64,000 bases of DNA. Source: Atopobiaceae bacterium. Lineage in GTDB: Bacteria > Actinomycetota > Coriobacteriia > Coriobacteriales > Atopobiaceae. Below, in pieces: positions 32,872 to 42,096 of the stretch. Each line of letters begins with the position of its first letter. Positions within the stretch are counted from its first letter, which is position 1. A program made the translations under genes and the position numbers. The notes beneath the pieces were generated by a model that made no database searches, was not told the origin of the DNA, and was given only the letters and a program-made list of their open reading frames with translations. The stretch lies in contig JAKVON010000002.1 of NCBI GenBank assembly GCA_022482785.1, positions 213,359-277,358 on the forward strand, in the 5' to 3' direction.

Positions 32872-33960
32872 ATGGGGATTCGTGAGCAGGACCTGCAAAA
32901 CATCGTCGATGGCCTGAGTACCGCCGAGAAGGACAAGCTCAATGGCAGTACGGTGCTCATCACGGGTTGCGGCGGCTTCCTCGGCTACTACTTCATGAAC
33001 CTCCTCGCCGAGAAGGGCGAGGACTTGGGTGTGAAGAAGGTCATAGGCCTCGATAACTTCATGCTCGGAAAGCCCAAGTGGATCGAGCGTATCGAAAAGT
33101 CTCCCATTGTCGAGATCGACAAGTTCGACATCATCCATGACAAGCTTTCCGATATCCAGGGTGCCTCGGCTGCCGACCTCATCATCCACATGGCATCGAT
33201 TGCAAGCCCCATGTTCTACCGCACGTACCCCATCGAGACGCTTGACGCCAACATCTGGGGCCTTCGCGCGCTGCTCGACACCTACGTCAAGAAGCCCATC
33301 AAGGGCCTACTCTTCTTCTCGAGCTCCGAGACCTATGGCGACCCGGATGCCGAGCATGTCCCCACCAACGAGGAGTACCGTGGCTCCGTGAGCTTTACAG
33401 GTCCTCGTGCCTGCTATGACGAGTCGAAGCGCTTCGGCGAGACCATGTGCATGCTCTATGCCAAGCAGTATGACATGCCCATAGGCGTCGCGCGTCCGTT
33501 CAACAACTACGGCCCTGGCATGCGCATCAACGACAAGCGCGTGGTGGCCGATTTCGCGAACGATGTCGTCAACGGCAAGGATATCGTCATCCTTTCCAAT
33601 GGCACGCCAACGCGCACGTTCTGCTACATAGCCGATGCCATCACTGGGTATCTCAAGGTGCTGCTCCATGGCACCTATGACTACTTCAACATCGGCATCG
33701 ACAAGCCCGAGATATCGATGGTCGAGCTCGCCAACATCTATGCCGAGGCCGGCAAGCAGCTCTTTGGCTACCAGGGCGAGGTCAAGTTCGCCACCTCCGA
33801 GGATCCTGCCTACCTCACCAACAACCCGCAGCGTCGTTGCCCCGACATCACCAAGGCGCGCACGGTTCTGGGCTACGATCCAAAAGTGCATGTCAACGAG
33901 GGCGTGGGACGTTTCCTGCAGTTCATCAAGGAGAATGACGAGGGGGAGTACCTGTGGTAG
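32872..33960 (+). CDS. NAD-dependent epimerase/dehydratase (UDP-glucuronate decarboxylase-like SDR)
   Basis: A 362-residue extended short-chain dehydrogenase. The Rossmann motif is TGCGGFLG (about 31-38) and the catalytic pair is Tyr/Lys in CYDESKRFGE, with SSSETYGD supplying the Ser/Thr. The stretch RPFNNYGPGMRINDKRVVAD and the preceding GPRACYDE match UXS-type decarboxylases (UDP-xylose synthase) more than the CDP-glucose 4,6-dehydratase RfbG. Yet its place between rfbF and the RfbH-type gene would fit a 4,6-dehydratase. The substrate is thus open: UDP-glucuronate or CDP-glucose. GTTAGGAGCATCC precedes ATG 32872. Confidence 0.75.
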   Translation: MGIREQDLQNIVDGLSTAEKDKLNGSTVLITGCGGFLGYYFMNLLAEKGEDLGVKKVIGLDNFMLGKPKWIERIEKSPIVEIDKFDIIHDKLSDIQGASAADLIIHMASIASPMFYRTYPIETLDANIWGLRALLDTYVKKPIKGLLFFSSSETYGDPDAEHVPTNEEYRGSVSFTGPRACYDESKRFGETMCMLYAKQYDMPIGVARPFNNYGPGMRINDKRVVADFANDVVNGKDIVILSNGTPTRTFCYIADAITGYLKVLLHGTYDYFNIGIDKPEISMVELANIYAEAGKQLFGYQGEVKFATSEDPAYLTNNPQRRCPDITKARTVLGYDPKVHVNEGVGRFLQFIKENDEGEYLW

Positions 33961-35213
33961 TCACACTATTCGGTCTGGGCTTCGTGGGCCTTACGACGGC
34001 CGTCGCCTTTGCGGACATGGGCATCACGGTCTATGGCATCGAGGTCAACGAGAAACGTCGCTCCACCATCGCCGCTGGCAAGCTTCCCTTTCATGAGCCT
34101 GGCCTCGGCGAGGGTCTCGATCGCACGCTCGGCAAGACCTTCTTCGTAGATGTCCCCGTCGAGGAGGCCGTCTCGAAGAGCGATGCCGTCTACTACTGCG
34201 TGGGTACCCCCTATGGCAAGGATGGTCAGGCCGACCTCTCCTATCTCTACGGGGCGATCGACCAGACCCTCCCCGCTGTCAGCAAGGATGGCTTCACCGT
34301 GCTGGTCACCAAGTCGACGGTGCCGCCTTCGACCACCAAGGACATGGTGATTCCCTACATCGAGAAGCAGGGCTATACCGTGGGGGGCAACATCGGCGTA
34401 GCCAACAACCCCGAGTTCCTGCGCGAGGGTCACTGCTGGGATGATGTGGTCAACGCCGACCGCATCGTGCTCGGTGTCTCCGACGAGCGCTCCGAGAAGG
34501 TGCTTCGCAAGCTCTACCAGGGATATACCTGCCCTGTGCATACGGTTACGCTCAATACGGGCGAGTACATCAAGTACCTCTCCAACACGCTGCTGGCAAC
34601 GCTCATCAGCTGGTCGAACGAGATGAGCCTTGTCGCCGACAATATCGGTGACATCCAAATCGCCGAGGCGTTCCGCATCCTGCACGAGGACAGCCGCTGG
34701 GGTACGCCTGCCTGCAACATGGCAACCTATGCCTATCCTGGCGCCGGCTATGGCGGCTACTGCCTTCCCAAGGACACCAATGCCCTCTTCGCGAGGTCGA
34801 AGGCCTTGGGCTACGAGCCCAAGATGCTCGGCCAGACCATCGCGGTCAACGATGCCATGCCCTCGGCCATCGCGAAGATCATCGAGCGCAAGGTCTCGTC
34901 TCCCGAGCAGGTCATCGGACTGTGCGGCCTCTCTTTCAAGCCAGAGAGCGACGATACGCGTGACACCCCAGCGGCCAAGATCGTGGCTGCCCTCAACAAG
35001 GACGGCTACACCAACATCCTCGGCTACGACCCGCTGGCGATCCCCGAGTTCAAGCAGTACTACGCGCAGCTCAAGATGGGATTCAAGGAGAGCTATGACG
35101 AGCTGGTCGCGTCTTCGGACGTGCTGGTGATTACCACTGCCTGGAAGGAATTCTCCGATCTGCCCGAGAAGGCGGCAGACAAGCCCATCGTCGATGCTCG
35201 GTATTTGCTCTAA
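33954..35213 (+). CDS. Nucleotide-sugar dehydrogenase (UDP-glucose/GDP-mannose dehydrogenase family)
   Basis: A 419-residue NAD-dependent dehydrogenase that oxidises the C6 alcohol of a sugar nucleotide to a uronic acid in two steps. N-terminal Rossmann motif GLGFVGLTTAVAFADMG, the middle domain NNPEFLREG, catalytic Cys270 in [11 protein letters not shown], and the C-terminal domain LSFKPESDDTRDTPA. It differs clearly from the second dehydrogenase at 52682 and probably uses another substrate or serves another branch. GTG 33954 is preceded by GGGGGAG and overlaps the SDR gene by 7 bases. Confidence 0.88.
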   Translation: MVVTLFGLGFVGLTTAVAFADMGITVYGIEVNEKRRSTIAAGKLPFHEPGLGEGLDRTLGKTFFVDVPVEEAVSKSDAVYYCVGTPYGKDGQADLSYLYGAIDQTLPAVSKDGFTVLVTKSTVPPSTTKDMVIPYIEKQGYTVGGNIGVANNPEFLREGHCWDDVVNADRIVLGVSDERSEKVLRKLYQGYTCPVHTVTLNTGEYIKYLSNTLLATLISWSNEMSLVADNIGDIQIAEAFRILHEDSRWGTPACNMATYAYPGAGYGGYCLPKDTNALFARSKALGYEPKMLGQTIAVNDAMPSAIAKIIERKVSSPEQVIGLCGLSFKPESDDTRDTPAAKIVAALNKDGYTNILGYDPLAIPEFKQYYAQLKMGFKESYDELVASSDVLVITTAWKEFSDLPEKAADKPIVDARYLL

Positions 35214-35338
35214 CGTATGGTTATATGAGGATTGACCGTCCTGCTCTTCCAGAAATGAAAAAGGTGCAACATGTCCGCATGGAGAGAATGCCCCTTCGCC
35301 TGCGAATCGCATTCGTTGTTTCGATTGCGAGCTAAGAA

Positions 35339-37390
35339 ATGCGGGTAACCACACTGACCGCATCTTCTTTTAAAAAACCGTATGCTCTTTTTGCTGTCGC
35401 CCAGGTGCTTCTTCTTGTGTCGATGATTTTGGGGACATTGGGACATCAGCGGTCGAGCCTTCTCGTAGAGGCTGGCTTCCCGCTCTTTTCTGCTGTGTCT
35501 TTTCTTATAGCGATTCGTGATTCCGAGAAGTATTCGCTTCACAAGGTCGAGCTGGGCCTTTGTTACTTCCCTCCGGCACTTCTCGCTCTGTCGACGTCAT
35601 TCTGTTTCGGTGGGCTAGGGACATCTCCGGTTTTGGCTGTGCTGTGGATTGCCGCGTTTGTTCCTCCATCCCTTATGATTCTTGTTTCCATGGTAAAAAG
35701 CATCAAATTCCATGTTTTCTCAAAGCGTTACATCCCTATCTGCGTGGTTGTAGCCGTGTTCTTTGCTCTTTCCCTGCTAGATATTCGATCCTGGGCTACC
35801 GTTGACGAGTACCAGTACTTTTCAGGAATTCAGAAGGCTCTTTCGTGGAAATTCGTCTTTAGTTCTAATGGCATACTTAGGCTGTGCTCTCATCAATCCT
35901 ATCTTTCGGCGCTTTGGTATGTAGCAGGTGCGGGCCTCACGAATGGGGGTATTGTTGGAATTAGGTTGACCCAAGTATTTCTGCAGGCTGCAGCGACAAT
36001 TGCGTTCTACTTCATTGCGCTTCGGGTCTTTGCTGCAAAGGGCATCAAAGAAATCGAAGCAGCTCTTTTGACAGCGGTCTATTCCTTGAACCCTCTGGTG
36101 CTTGGCCTCTCGAATGAAATTTCGCTCGATGTAATGAGCGCATCATTCCTTGTTCTAATCACTGCTTCTTACCTTTATGAGAAGCCTTTCCTGTTTCTTT
36201 TTCTTGCAGTAAATCTAGCTTTCTGCAAGGAGTCCAATCTCTTTATCCTTCTTGGCATCGGGTGCGGAATCATTATCTGTGCGACATCGAGCCGGAGGAT
36301 GGCGACTGAAGGCAAGCGCATCTTCCCAATGCTCTCTCCCTTTGATTTGTCATGTGGCCTCTCTCTCGTCCTTGCTGCAATCTCCTGCGTTATTGCGTTA
36401 AAAGGAGGGCTTTGGGGAGTTACGCGGGCTGCTGTTGCCAATTTTAACCAGTTCGCTTTTAACTCGATTCATGTCTCCATGCTTCTTAAAGAGGTCTTCT
36501 TCCTTAATTTTTCGTGGGTCCTCTGGGCAGTCGTTATTGCTGGAATAGCCATATGGGTTATTGAATGGAGGCATGACAATCGGCGTGAAGAAATACATAA
36601 CGAGATGGTTATGCTGCTTCCTCTTACCCTTGCTACGGGCTTCTATCTCCTCTTCCTCCTTGCTTATCTGACGTATTGCCTCCCCAGATATCTGCTGCCA
36701 ATCATTCCGTCTCTGGTTCTTGCTGCTTGGATTCCTCTCCAGTTCGCTCACAAGAGATTCGTTCCCCTCGGAGGGTTGTGCGTTGTTGCAGTGCTCTTCT
36801 TGGTCGAAACGTTCTGGACCGTCGACCCGGTATCTCTTGGCGTATTCAAGACGTTTGACGTCGGCAGTACAACGCTTATTTCCACGCGTGCCTTCTATGG
36901 GGATGACCCGTCCGCTGGCATACAGACGGATGACGAGCATACTTCCATAAGAGAACTGGGTGCAGGCAGTCACTACAACCGGCAGCACGTAGGATTCGGA
37001 TATATGTTTGACGAATTTCTGTCGGATATCAAGTATGACTCTGATACGTTGATTATCCTTGATCCCGTGCTCGGGCCCGCTACTCATGAAGACCTGTTTA
37101 GTAGTCGGAAGACAAATACCACGACTCAATATTTTGATGAGCTACGGGGAGGGGTTACTCTCAGCAAGACGGACATCCCGCTCAATTGCATCATTGCCCC
37201 CTCGTCCTCATGTGATCTCAACTTGTCAGATTATCGAGAATATAAAAGAATTATCTTTATAAGCTTTCCGTATCGCCAAGAGTACTATGCCGCTGCACAG
37301 CCGATCAGGAATCTCGCTATTATTCACCAGGGGGATTTCAAAAAGAATGGCTGGAGCATGACATGGTATCTACTGAAGGACGGAAGTTGA
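35339..37390 (+). CDS. GT-C-like multi-spanning membrane protein (paralog 1)
   Basis: A 683-residue membrane protein with about 14 hydrophobic segments and a soluble C-terminal domain of about 180 residues. The first extracytoplasmic loop has WATVDEYQYFSG, with acidic residues in the usual GT-C position, and the segments LCSHQSYLSALWY, FCKESNLFILLG and YCLPRYLLPIIP also occur in the proteins at 45593 and 60618. The C-terminal domain begins with WTVDPVSLGVFKTFDVGSTT, again shared. The gene is much AT-richer than its neighbours. Likely a polyprenyl-sugar-dependent transferase of the surface glycan; substrate unknown. A weak GCGAG precedes ATG 35339. Confidence 0.65.
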   Translation: MRVTTLTASSFKKPYALFAVAQVLLLVSMILGTLGHQRSSLLVEAGFPLFSAVSFLIAIRDSEKYSLHKVELGLCYFPPALLALSTSFCFGGLGTSPVLAVLWIAAFVPPSLMILVSMVKSIKFHVFSKRYIPICVVVAVFFALSLLDIRSWATVDEYQYFSGIQKALSWKFVFSSNGILRLCSHQSYLSALWYVAGAGLTNGGIVGIRLTQVFLQAAATIAFYFIALRVFAAKGIKEIEAALLTAVYSLNPLVLGLSNEISLDVMSASFLVLITASYLYEKPFLFLFLAVNLAFCKESNLFILLGIGCGIIICATSSRRMATEGKRIFPMLSPFDLSCGLSLVLAAISCVIALKGGLWGVTRAAVANFNQFAFNSIHVSMLLKEVFFLNFSWVLWAVVIAGIAIWVIEWRHDNRREEIHNEMVMLLPLTLATGFYLLFLLAYLTYCLPRYLLPIIPSLVLAAWIPLQFAHKRFVPLGGLCVVAVLFLVETFWTVDPVSLGVFKTFDVGSTTLISTRAFYGDDPSAGIQTDDEHTSIRELGAGSHYNRQHVGFGYMFDEFLSDIKYDSDTLIILDPVLGPATHEDLFSSRKTNTTTQYFDELRGGVTLSKTDIPLNCIIAPSSSCDLNLSDYREYKRIIFISFPYRQEYYAAAQPIRNLAIIHQGDFKKNGWSMTWYLLKDGS

Positions 37391-37437
37391 TCGGCGATGC
37401 TAGTAGGGTCGACGTCAAGCATATTGAAAGGATTCCC

Positions 37438-38769
37438 ATGTTTGAAGGAATGACAGAAGGACAGGCCCGCCAGGAGATTCTCGACATGGTGGAGCAATAC
37501 GCCGAGGCATACCACAAGCCCAAGCCCTACAAGGGCAACCAGCGCATCGGCTATGCCGGTCGCGTCTACGATAAGGATGAGATATGCAACCTCGTCGACT
37601 CGTCGCTCGAGTTCTGGCTCACCGCAGGACGCTATAACGACGAATTCGAGCAGAAGTTCGCACGTTTCCTCGGGGTCCCGTTCGTCTCGACCACCAACTC
37701 CGGGTCTTCTGCAAACCTGCTCGCCTTTGCGGCGCTCACGGCTCCCGAACTGGGCGAGAAGGCCATCAGGCGTGGCGACGAGGTCATAACCGTCGCGGCG
37801 GCGTTTCCCACCACCGTGACGCCGATGCTCAACTACGGCGCGGTGCCCGTCTTCGTGGACGTCACCATCCCCCAATACAACATCGACGTCACGAGACTCG
37901 AAGAGGCCTACTCCGAAAAGACCAAGGCCGTCATGATTGCGCACTCCTTGGGCAACCCGTTCGACCTGGCTGCCGTGAAGGCGTTCTGCGATGCGCACGA
38001 CCTCTGGCTCATCGAGGACAACTGCGACGCCCTCGGAGCCACCTACACGCTCGACGACGAGACCAGGATGACTGGCACCATCGGCGACATCGGCACCTCG
38101 AGCTTCTATCCTGCCCACCAGATGACGATGGGGGAGGGCGGTGCCGTCTACACCTCGAACGAGCAGCTTCACCGCCTTATCCGCTCGTATCGCGACTGGG
38201 GTCGTGACTGCATGTGCTCTGGCGGCGAGGACAACCATTGCGGCCATCGCTTTGACGGCCAGTTTGGCGAGCTTCCCAAGGGCTATGATCACAAGTACGT
38301 CTACTCGCACTTTGGCTATAACCTCAAGATAACCGACATGCAGGCAGCTATCGGTTGCGCCCAGCTGAAGAAGCTCCCCGCGTTCGTGAGGCTGCGTCGC
38401 GAACACTGGGACAAGCTTCATGAGGGGCTCGAGTGTGTCTCTGACAAGCTCATCCTCCCCGAGAAGTGTCCCAACTCGAACCCGTGCTGGTTCGGCTTTA
38501 TCATGACCGCCCGAGAGGGAATGGACGTATCCAAGGTGGTCGCCGAGGTCGAGGGCAAGGGAGTTCAGACGCGCAGGCTGTTCTCTGGCAACATCATCAA
38601 GCACCCGTGCTTCGATTCCATTCGTGGGACGGATGCCTATCGTGTTGTGGGCACGCTCGAGCATACCGACCGCATCATGAACGATTCGTTCTGGGTGGGC
38701 GTCTATCCTGGCATGACGGACGAAATGCTTGATGTCATGGTCGAGAGCATCAAAGGCGCGGTGAAATAG
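37438..38769 (+). CDS. rfbH: CDP-4-keto-6-deoxy-D-glucose 3-dehydrase (E1/DdhC type)
   Basis: A 443-residue PLP enzyme of the aminotransferase fold that removes the C3 hydroxyl using a [2Fe-2S] cluster and PMP. Diagnostic features are all visible. The usual Schiff-base Lys is replaced by His227 in FYPAHQMTMGEGGAV. The cluster ligands are Cys196, Cys258, Cys260 and Cys268 in C-x1-C-x7-C spacing. YDHKYVYSHFGYNLKITDMQ is the typical C-terminal motif. ATG 37438 (GAAAGGA five bases upstream) gives the usual family length; a start at 37363 inside the previous gene is less likely. No E3-type reductase partner is seen in the window. Confidence 0.93.
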   Translation: MFEGMTEGQARQEILDMVEQYAEAYHKPKPYKGNQRIGYAGRVYDKDEICNLVDSSLEFWLTAGRYNDEFEQKFARFLGVPFVSTTNSGSSANLLAFAALTAPELGEKAIRRGDEVITVAAAFPTTVTPMLNYGAVPVFVDVTIPQYNIDVTRLEEAYSEKTKAVMIAHSLGNPFDLAAVKAFCDAHDLWLIEDNCDALGATYTLDDETRMTGTIGDIGTSSFYPAHQMTMGEGGAVYTSNEQLHRLIRSYRDWGRDCMCSGGEDNHCGHRFDGQFGELPKGYDHKYVYSHFGYNLKITDMQAAIGCAQLKKLPAFVRLRREHWDKLHEGLECVSDKLILPEKCPNSNPCWFGFIMTAREGMDVSKVVAEVEGKGVQTRRLFSGNIIKHPCFDSIRGTDAYRVVGTLEHTDRIMNDSFWVGVYPGMTDEMLDVMVESIKGAVK

Positions 38770-40599
38770 GTGCGTGTCGCAGACTACGTCGCACAATTTC
38801 TTGTCGACAACGACATTACGGACGCATTTTCCGTCGTGGGCGGGGGTGCTATGCACCTCAACGATGCCCTCGGTCACAAGGAGGGCCTGCATGTCACCTA
38901 CAACCACCACGAGCAGGCTTGCGCCATTGCCGCAGAGGGCTACGCGCGTCTCACTCAACGTGTTGCAGCAGTCTGCGTGACCACGGGGCCTGGTGGTACG
39001 AACGCGATTACGGGTGTGATGGGCGGCTGGCTCGATTCCATTCCCATGTTTGTGTTGTCTGGTCAGGTGAAGTTCACGACCACCATCGCTTCGACAGACG
39101 TGCCTCTCCGCCAGCTGGGCGATCAGGAGTACAACATCCTCGACTCCGTGCGTCCCATGACCAAGTACTCCGTCATGGTCACCGACCCCTCGACCATTGC
39201 CTACCACCTCGAGAAGGCACTCTATGTCGCCACGCATGGCCGTCCAGGTCCGGTTTGGCTTGATATTCCTCTCAACGTTCAGGCAGCACCAATCGAGGGT
39301 TTGACCTTCAGCCATTTCAATCCAGATGAGGAAGATGTGCTGCTCGATCAGGAGAGCGTCAAGCCCGTCTCTCGCGAGCAGATCGGGAAGGTTGTCGAAC
39401 TCGTCCGGGCGGCAAATGCGCCCGTGATTCTTGCTGGAGCTGGCATCCGTACTGGTCGCGCCTACGATGAGTTTCTCGAAGCCATCGACGCGCTACAGAT
39501 TCCCGTGTGCACGGCATGGAATGCGCATGACTTGCTGCCTGACGACCATCCTCTCTATGTGGGCCGTCCCGGCACGGTAGGTACCCGCGGAGGGAACTTC
39601 GTTATCCAGAATGCAGACTTGGTCATCTCGCTCGCTTGTCGCATGAACATCAGGCAGGTGAGCTATAACTGGGAGAACTTCGCTAAGAACGCGAAGCTTG
39701 TGGCTGTGGACATCGACAGCGCCGAGCTCGAGAAGCCGACGCTTTCGATCGATATGCCAATCCATGCTAACATCAAAGACTTCCTCTCGGAACTTATCAC
39801 CCTTGCGCCGGGCTCTTCGCTGGGGGAGCATGCGGGCTGGCTTGCCTGGTGCAAGGCCGTAGATGCGAAGTACCCCGCCTGCCTTCCGGAGTATCGAGGC
39901 GAGAAGACGCCCGTGAACATCTACGTGCTCATGGACGAGCTCTCGAAGGCTCTTCCAGGGGGTATGGTGACGGTTGCAAGCAATGGGGCTGCCTGCGTCT
40001 GTGGCTTCCAGGGGATGCACGTGAAGAAGGGCCAGCGGCTCTTCACCAATTCCGGTTGCGCTGCCATGGGCTATGGGCTCCCTGCATCCGTTGGGGCGGC
40101 CATTGCCCGCAAGGGAGAACCCGTCCTCTGTCTTGAGGGAGATGGCTCTCTCATGATGAACCTCCAAGAGCTCGAGACCGTCTCCTACAATAGCCTCAAC
40201 CTCAAGCTCGTCATTCTCAACAACGATGGGTATCAGTCGATTCGCCAGACACAGACCAATACGTTCAACTCGAATTATTGTGGCATCGACCAAGATAGCG
40301 GCGTCGGCTTTCCCAAATGGGAGAGAATCGCGTCTGCATTCGAGATTCCGTTCGTGCGAATCGACTCTCTCGATAACCTCGACGGCGGCATCGATATGCT
40401 TCTGACTACGGACGGCCCTGTGGTCTGCGAGGCGGTCGTGGGTAAAGAACAGGCGTTTGCGCCGAAGCTTGGTGCCCGTAAGTTGCCCGACGGTTCTATG
40501 GTGTCGCCATCTCTCGAGGATATGTCGCCATTCTTGTCTCGGGATGAGCTTACCGAGAATGTCTATACCGCAATGAACAGCAACGAGCATGGCCTGTAG
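38770..40599 (+). CDS. ThDP-dependent carboligase, YerE/acetolactate-synthase-like
   Basis: A 609-residue thiamine-diphosphate enzyme. The N-terminal domain has MRVADYVAQFLVDN, GGGAMHLNDALG and the catalytic Glu in YNHHEQACAIAAEGYAR. The C-terminal domain has the ThDP motif EGDGSLMMNLQELET ending in ILNNDGYQSIRQTQ. It resembles YerE, which adds a two-carbon acetyl unit to a CDP-3,6-dideoxy-4-ketosugar in yersiniose biosynthesis. Its direct contact with the rfbH-type gene (GTG start right after the stop) supports a branched-chain sugar role; a role with another keto-sugar is possible. Confidence 0.85.
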   Translation: MRVADYVAQFLVDNDITDAFSVVGGGAMHLNDALGHKEGLHVTYNHHEQACAIAAEGYARLTQRVAAVCVTTGPGGTNAITGVMGGWLDSIPMFVLSGQVKFTTTIASTDVPLRQLGDQEYNILDSVRPMTKYSVMVTDPSTIAYHLEKALYVATHGRPGPVWLDIPLNVQAAPIEGLTFSHFNPDEEDVLLDQESVKPVSREQIGKVVELVRAANAPVILAGAGIRTGRAYDEFLEAIDALQIPVCTAWNAHDLLPDDHPLYVGRPGTVGTRGGNFVIQNADLVISLACRMNIRQVSYNWENFAKNAKLVAVDIDSAELEKPTLSIDMPIHANIKDFLSELITLAPGSSLGEHAGWLAWCKAVDAKYPACLPEYRGEKTPVNIYVLMDELSKALPGGMVTVASNGAACVCGFQGMHVKKGQRLFTNSGCAAMGYGLPASVGAAIARKGEPVLCLEGDGSLMMNLQELETVSYNSLNLKLVILNNDGYQSIRQTQTNTFNSNYCGIDQDSGVGFPKWERIASAFEIPFVRIDSLDNLDGGIDMLLTTDGPVVCEAVVGKEQAFAPKLGARKLPDGSMVSPSLEDMSPFLSRDELTENVYTAMNSNEHGL

Positions 40600-40626
40600 T
40601 CGCCCGTCAATGAAGGGAAGCTTCGT

Positions 40627-41415
40627 ATGAACGCAACCGGCAAGAAGATGTACGACGTCCTCAAGGTGCTCCGCGACGAGTGTGGTTGTGTGGCGGTGAA
40701 GGCCGAGTTCGAGGCCGAGGGCTCCCGCACCGAAGAGATGATCATGCTCTGTGACGTGATCAATCGTCTCGACGTGCCCCTTACACTCAAGATTGGCGGA
40801 TGCGAGGCCGTGAGCGACCTCGACCGCTGCAAGCTTCTAGGTGCGCAGAACATTATGGCCCCCATGATTGAGACCCCCTTTGCCATGAAGAAGTTCAAGG
40901 GTGCAGCCGAGAAGGTCTATGGCGATGACCTCGGGACCATCAACTGGGTCATCAACGCCGAGACCAAGACCTGTCACGAGAACTACGATGCGATTCTCGA
41001 TGCTGGCGCGGGCTTCGTGAACATGGTGGGCATCGGCCGTGTTGACTATTCGGCCTCGAATGGCCTCTCGCGCGCTGACATCAACAACGACTGGATGCTC
41101 GAGAAGGTCACCGATCTGGCTAAGCGCTCGAAGGAGCACGGCATGAACACGGCCTTTGGCGGTGGCATCTCGTTCGACGCCATTCCCTTCATCCAGGCCA
41201 TGGTTCCGTATTGTGACCGCTACGAGACCCGCAAGGTCCACTTTGAGATCACCGATGACGAGAAGCTGCTGAAGAAGAGCATTCTTAATGCTATGCGCTT
41301 TGAGACCTACTATCTCGAGAACAAGTGCTCGTTCCACGACTCGCGTGCCAACGAGGATCGCGACCGTCTCAAGATGATGTACAAGCGCATCGAAAAGGCG
41401 GAAGCGGAGATTTAG
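40627..41415 (+). CDS. HpcH/HpaI aldolase/citrate-lyase-like protein
   Basis: A 262-residue TIM-barrel protein of the class II pyruvate aldolase/CitE superfamily. The metal-binding region appears as NIMAPMIETPFAMKKF, then INAETKTCHENYDAI and MVGIGRVDYSASNGLSR, comparable to the E and D ligands of HpcH. Enzymes of this group make or break bonds next to pyruvate or acyl-CoA units. Here it lies between the ThDP carboligase and a HAD phosphatase and may supply or process the branched or acidic side chain of the sugar. AAGGGAAGC precedes ATG 40627. The specific reaction is unknown. Confidence 0.75.
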   Translation: MNATGKKMYDVLKVLRDECGCVAVKAEFEAEGSRTEEMIMLCDVINRLDVPLTLKIGGCEAVSDLDRCKLLGAQNIMAPMIETPFAMKKFKGAAEKVYGDDLGTINWVINAETKTCHENYDAILDAGAGFVNMVGIGRVDYSASNGLSRADINNDWMLEKVTDLAKRSKEHGMNTAFGGGISFDAIPFIQAMVPYCDRYETRKVHFEITDDEKLLKKSILNAMRFETYYLENKCSFHDSRANEDRDRLKMMYKRIEKAEAEI

Positions 41416-41418
41416 CCC

Positions 41419-42096
41419 ATGGCCTACAAGCTCGTCATATTTGATCTCGACGGCACGCTCGTCGACTCCGTTCGCGATGTCGCGGACTGTTTTGACGCTG
41501 CGCTTCAGGAGTGTGGGTTTCCCGCGCGCGGGGTTGATGCGGTGGGGAGGCTCGTCGGCCAGCCGCTTGAGCAGATTGTTCGGCAGCTTCTTCCAGCGAG
41601 CGCAACGGACGGCGACGTCTCGGTGGTCTCGCAAGCCTATCGCCGCGTCTATGCTGCGTCTCCCAAGCCAAACACCAAGCCGTATCCAGGTATGTTGGAC
41701 CTGCTGCATACGCTCGTTGGCAAGGGCGTGAAAATTGCCGTCAACAGCAATAAGCCCCACGAGAATGCCGTGAGAGTGATGGAATCCCTCTACCCAGGAA
41801 TTCCAATGCGCATCTCGGGCTATGGTGACGTGAGCACGACCAAGCCTGCCCCAGAAGGAGCTCGGCTGCTGATGCGCGAGGCGGGTGTCTTGCCAAACGA
41901 AACCGTCTATGTTGGCGACACCAAGGTTGATCTTGATACCGCAAACAACGCCGGTATCGATTGCATTCTGGTGACATGGGGGCAAGGGAACAACGATGCT
42001 TTATTGGAGCATCGGACGACGCCGACCGTGAGCAGTTCTAAGGAATTGAAGATCGTTCTCGAATGTAAGAATGTTTCTGATGGAGGGATATCGTGA
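41419..42096 (+). CDS. HAD-superfamily hydrolase (phosphoglycolate-phosphatase-like)
   Basis: A 225-residue HAD phosphatase. Motif I IFDLDGTLVDS holds the two catalytic Asp residues; motif II is IAVNSNKPH; motif III is the Lys in TTKPAPEG; motif IV is VYVGDTKVDLDTANN. It also has the helical C1 cap between about 15 and 85. It probably dephosphorylates a small phospho-sugar or phospho-acid intermediate of the pathway encoded around it. It is 3 bases after the aldolase gene, and its stop overlaps the next GTG start. Confidence 0.88.
   Translation: MAYKLVIFDLDGTLVDSVRDVADCFDAALQECGFPARGVDAVGRLVGQPLEQIVRQLLPASATDGDVSVVSQAYRRVYAASPKPNTKPYPGMLDLLHTLVGKGVKIAVNSNKPHENAVRVMESLYPGIPMRISGYGDVSTTKPAPEGARLLMREAGVLPNETVYVGDTKVDLDTANNAGIDCILVTWGQGNNDALLEHRTTPTVSSSKELKIVLECKNVSDGGIS

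Noticed and set aside
32872..33960. Calling this SDR the CDP-glucose 4,6-dehydratase RfbG
   Set aside because: Its motifs (GPRACYDESKR, NNYGPGMR) fit UXS-type enzymes better; only its position supports RfbG, so the substrate was left open.
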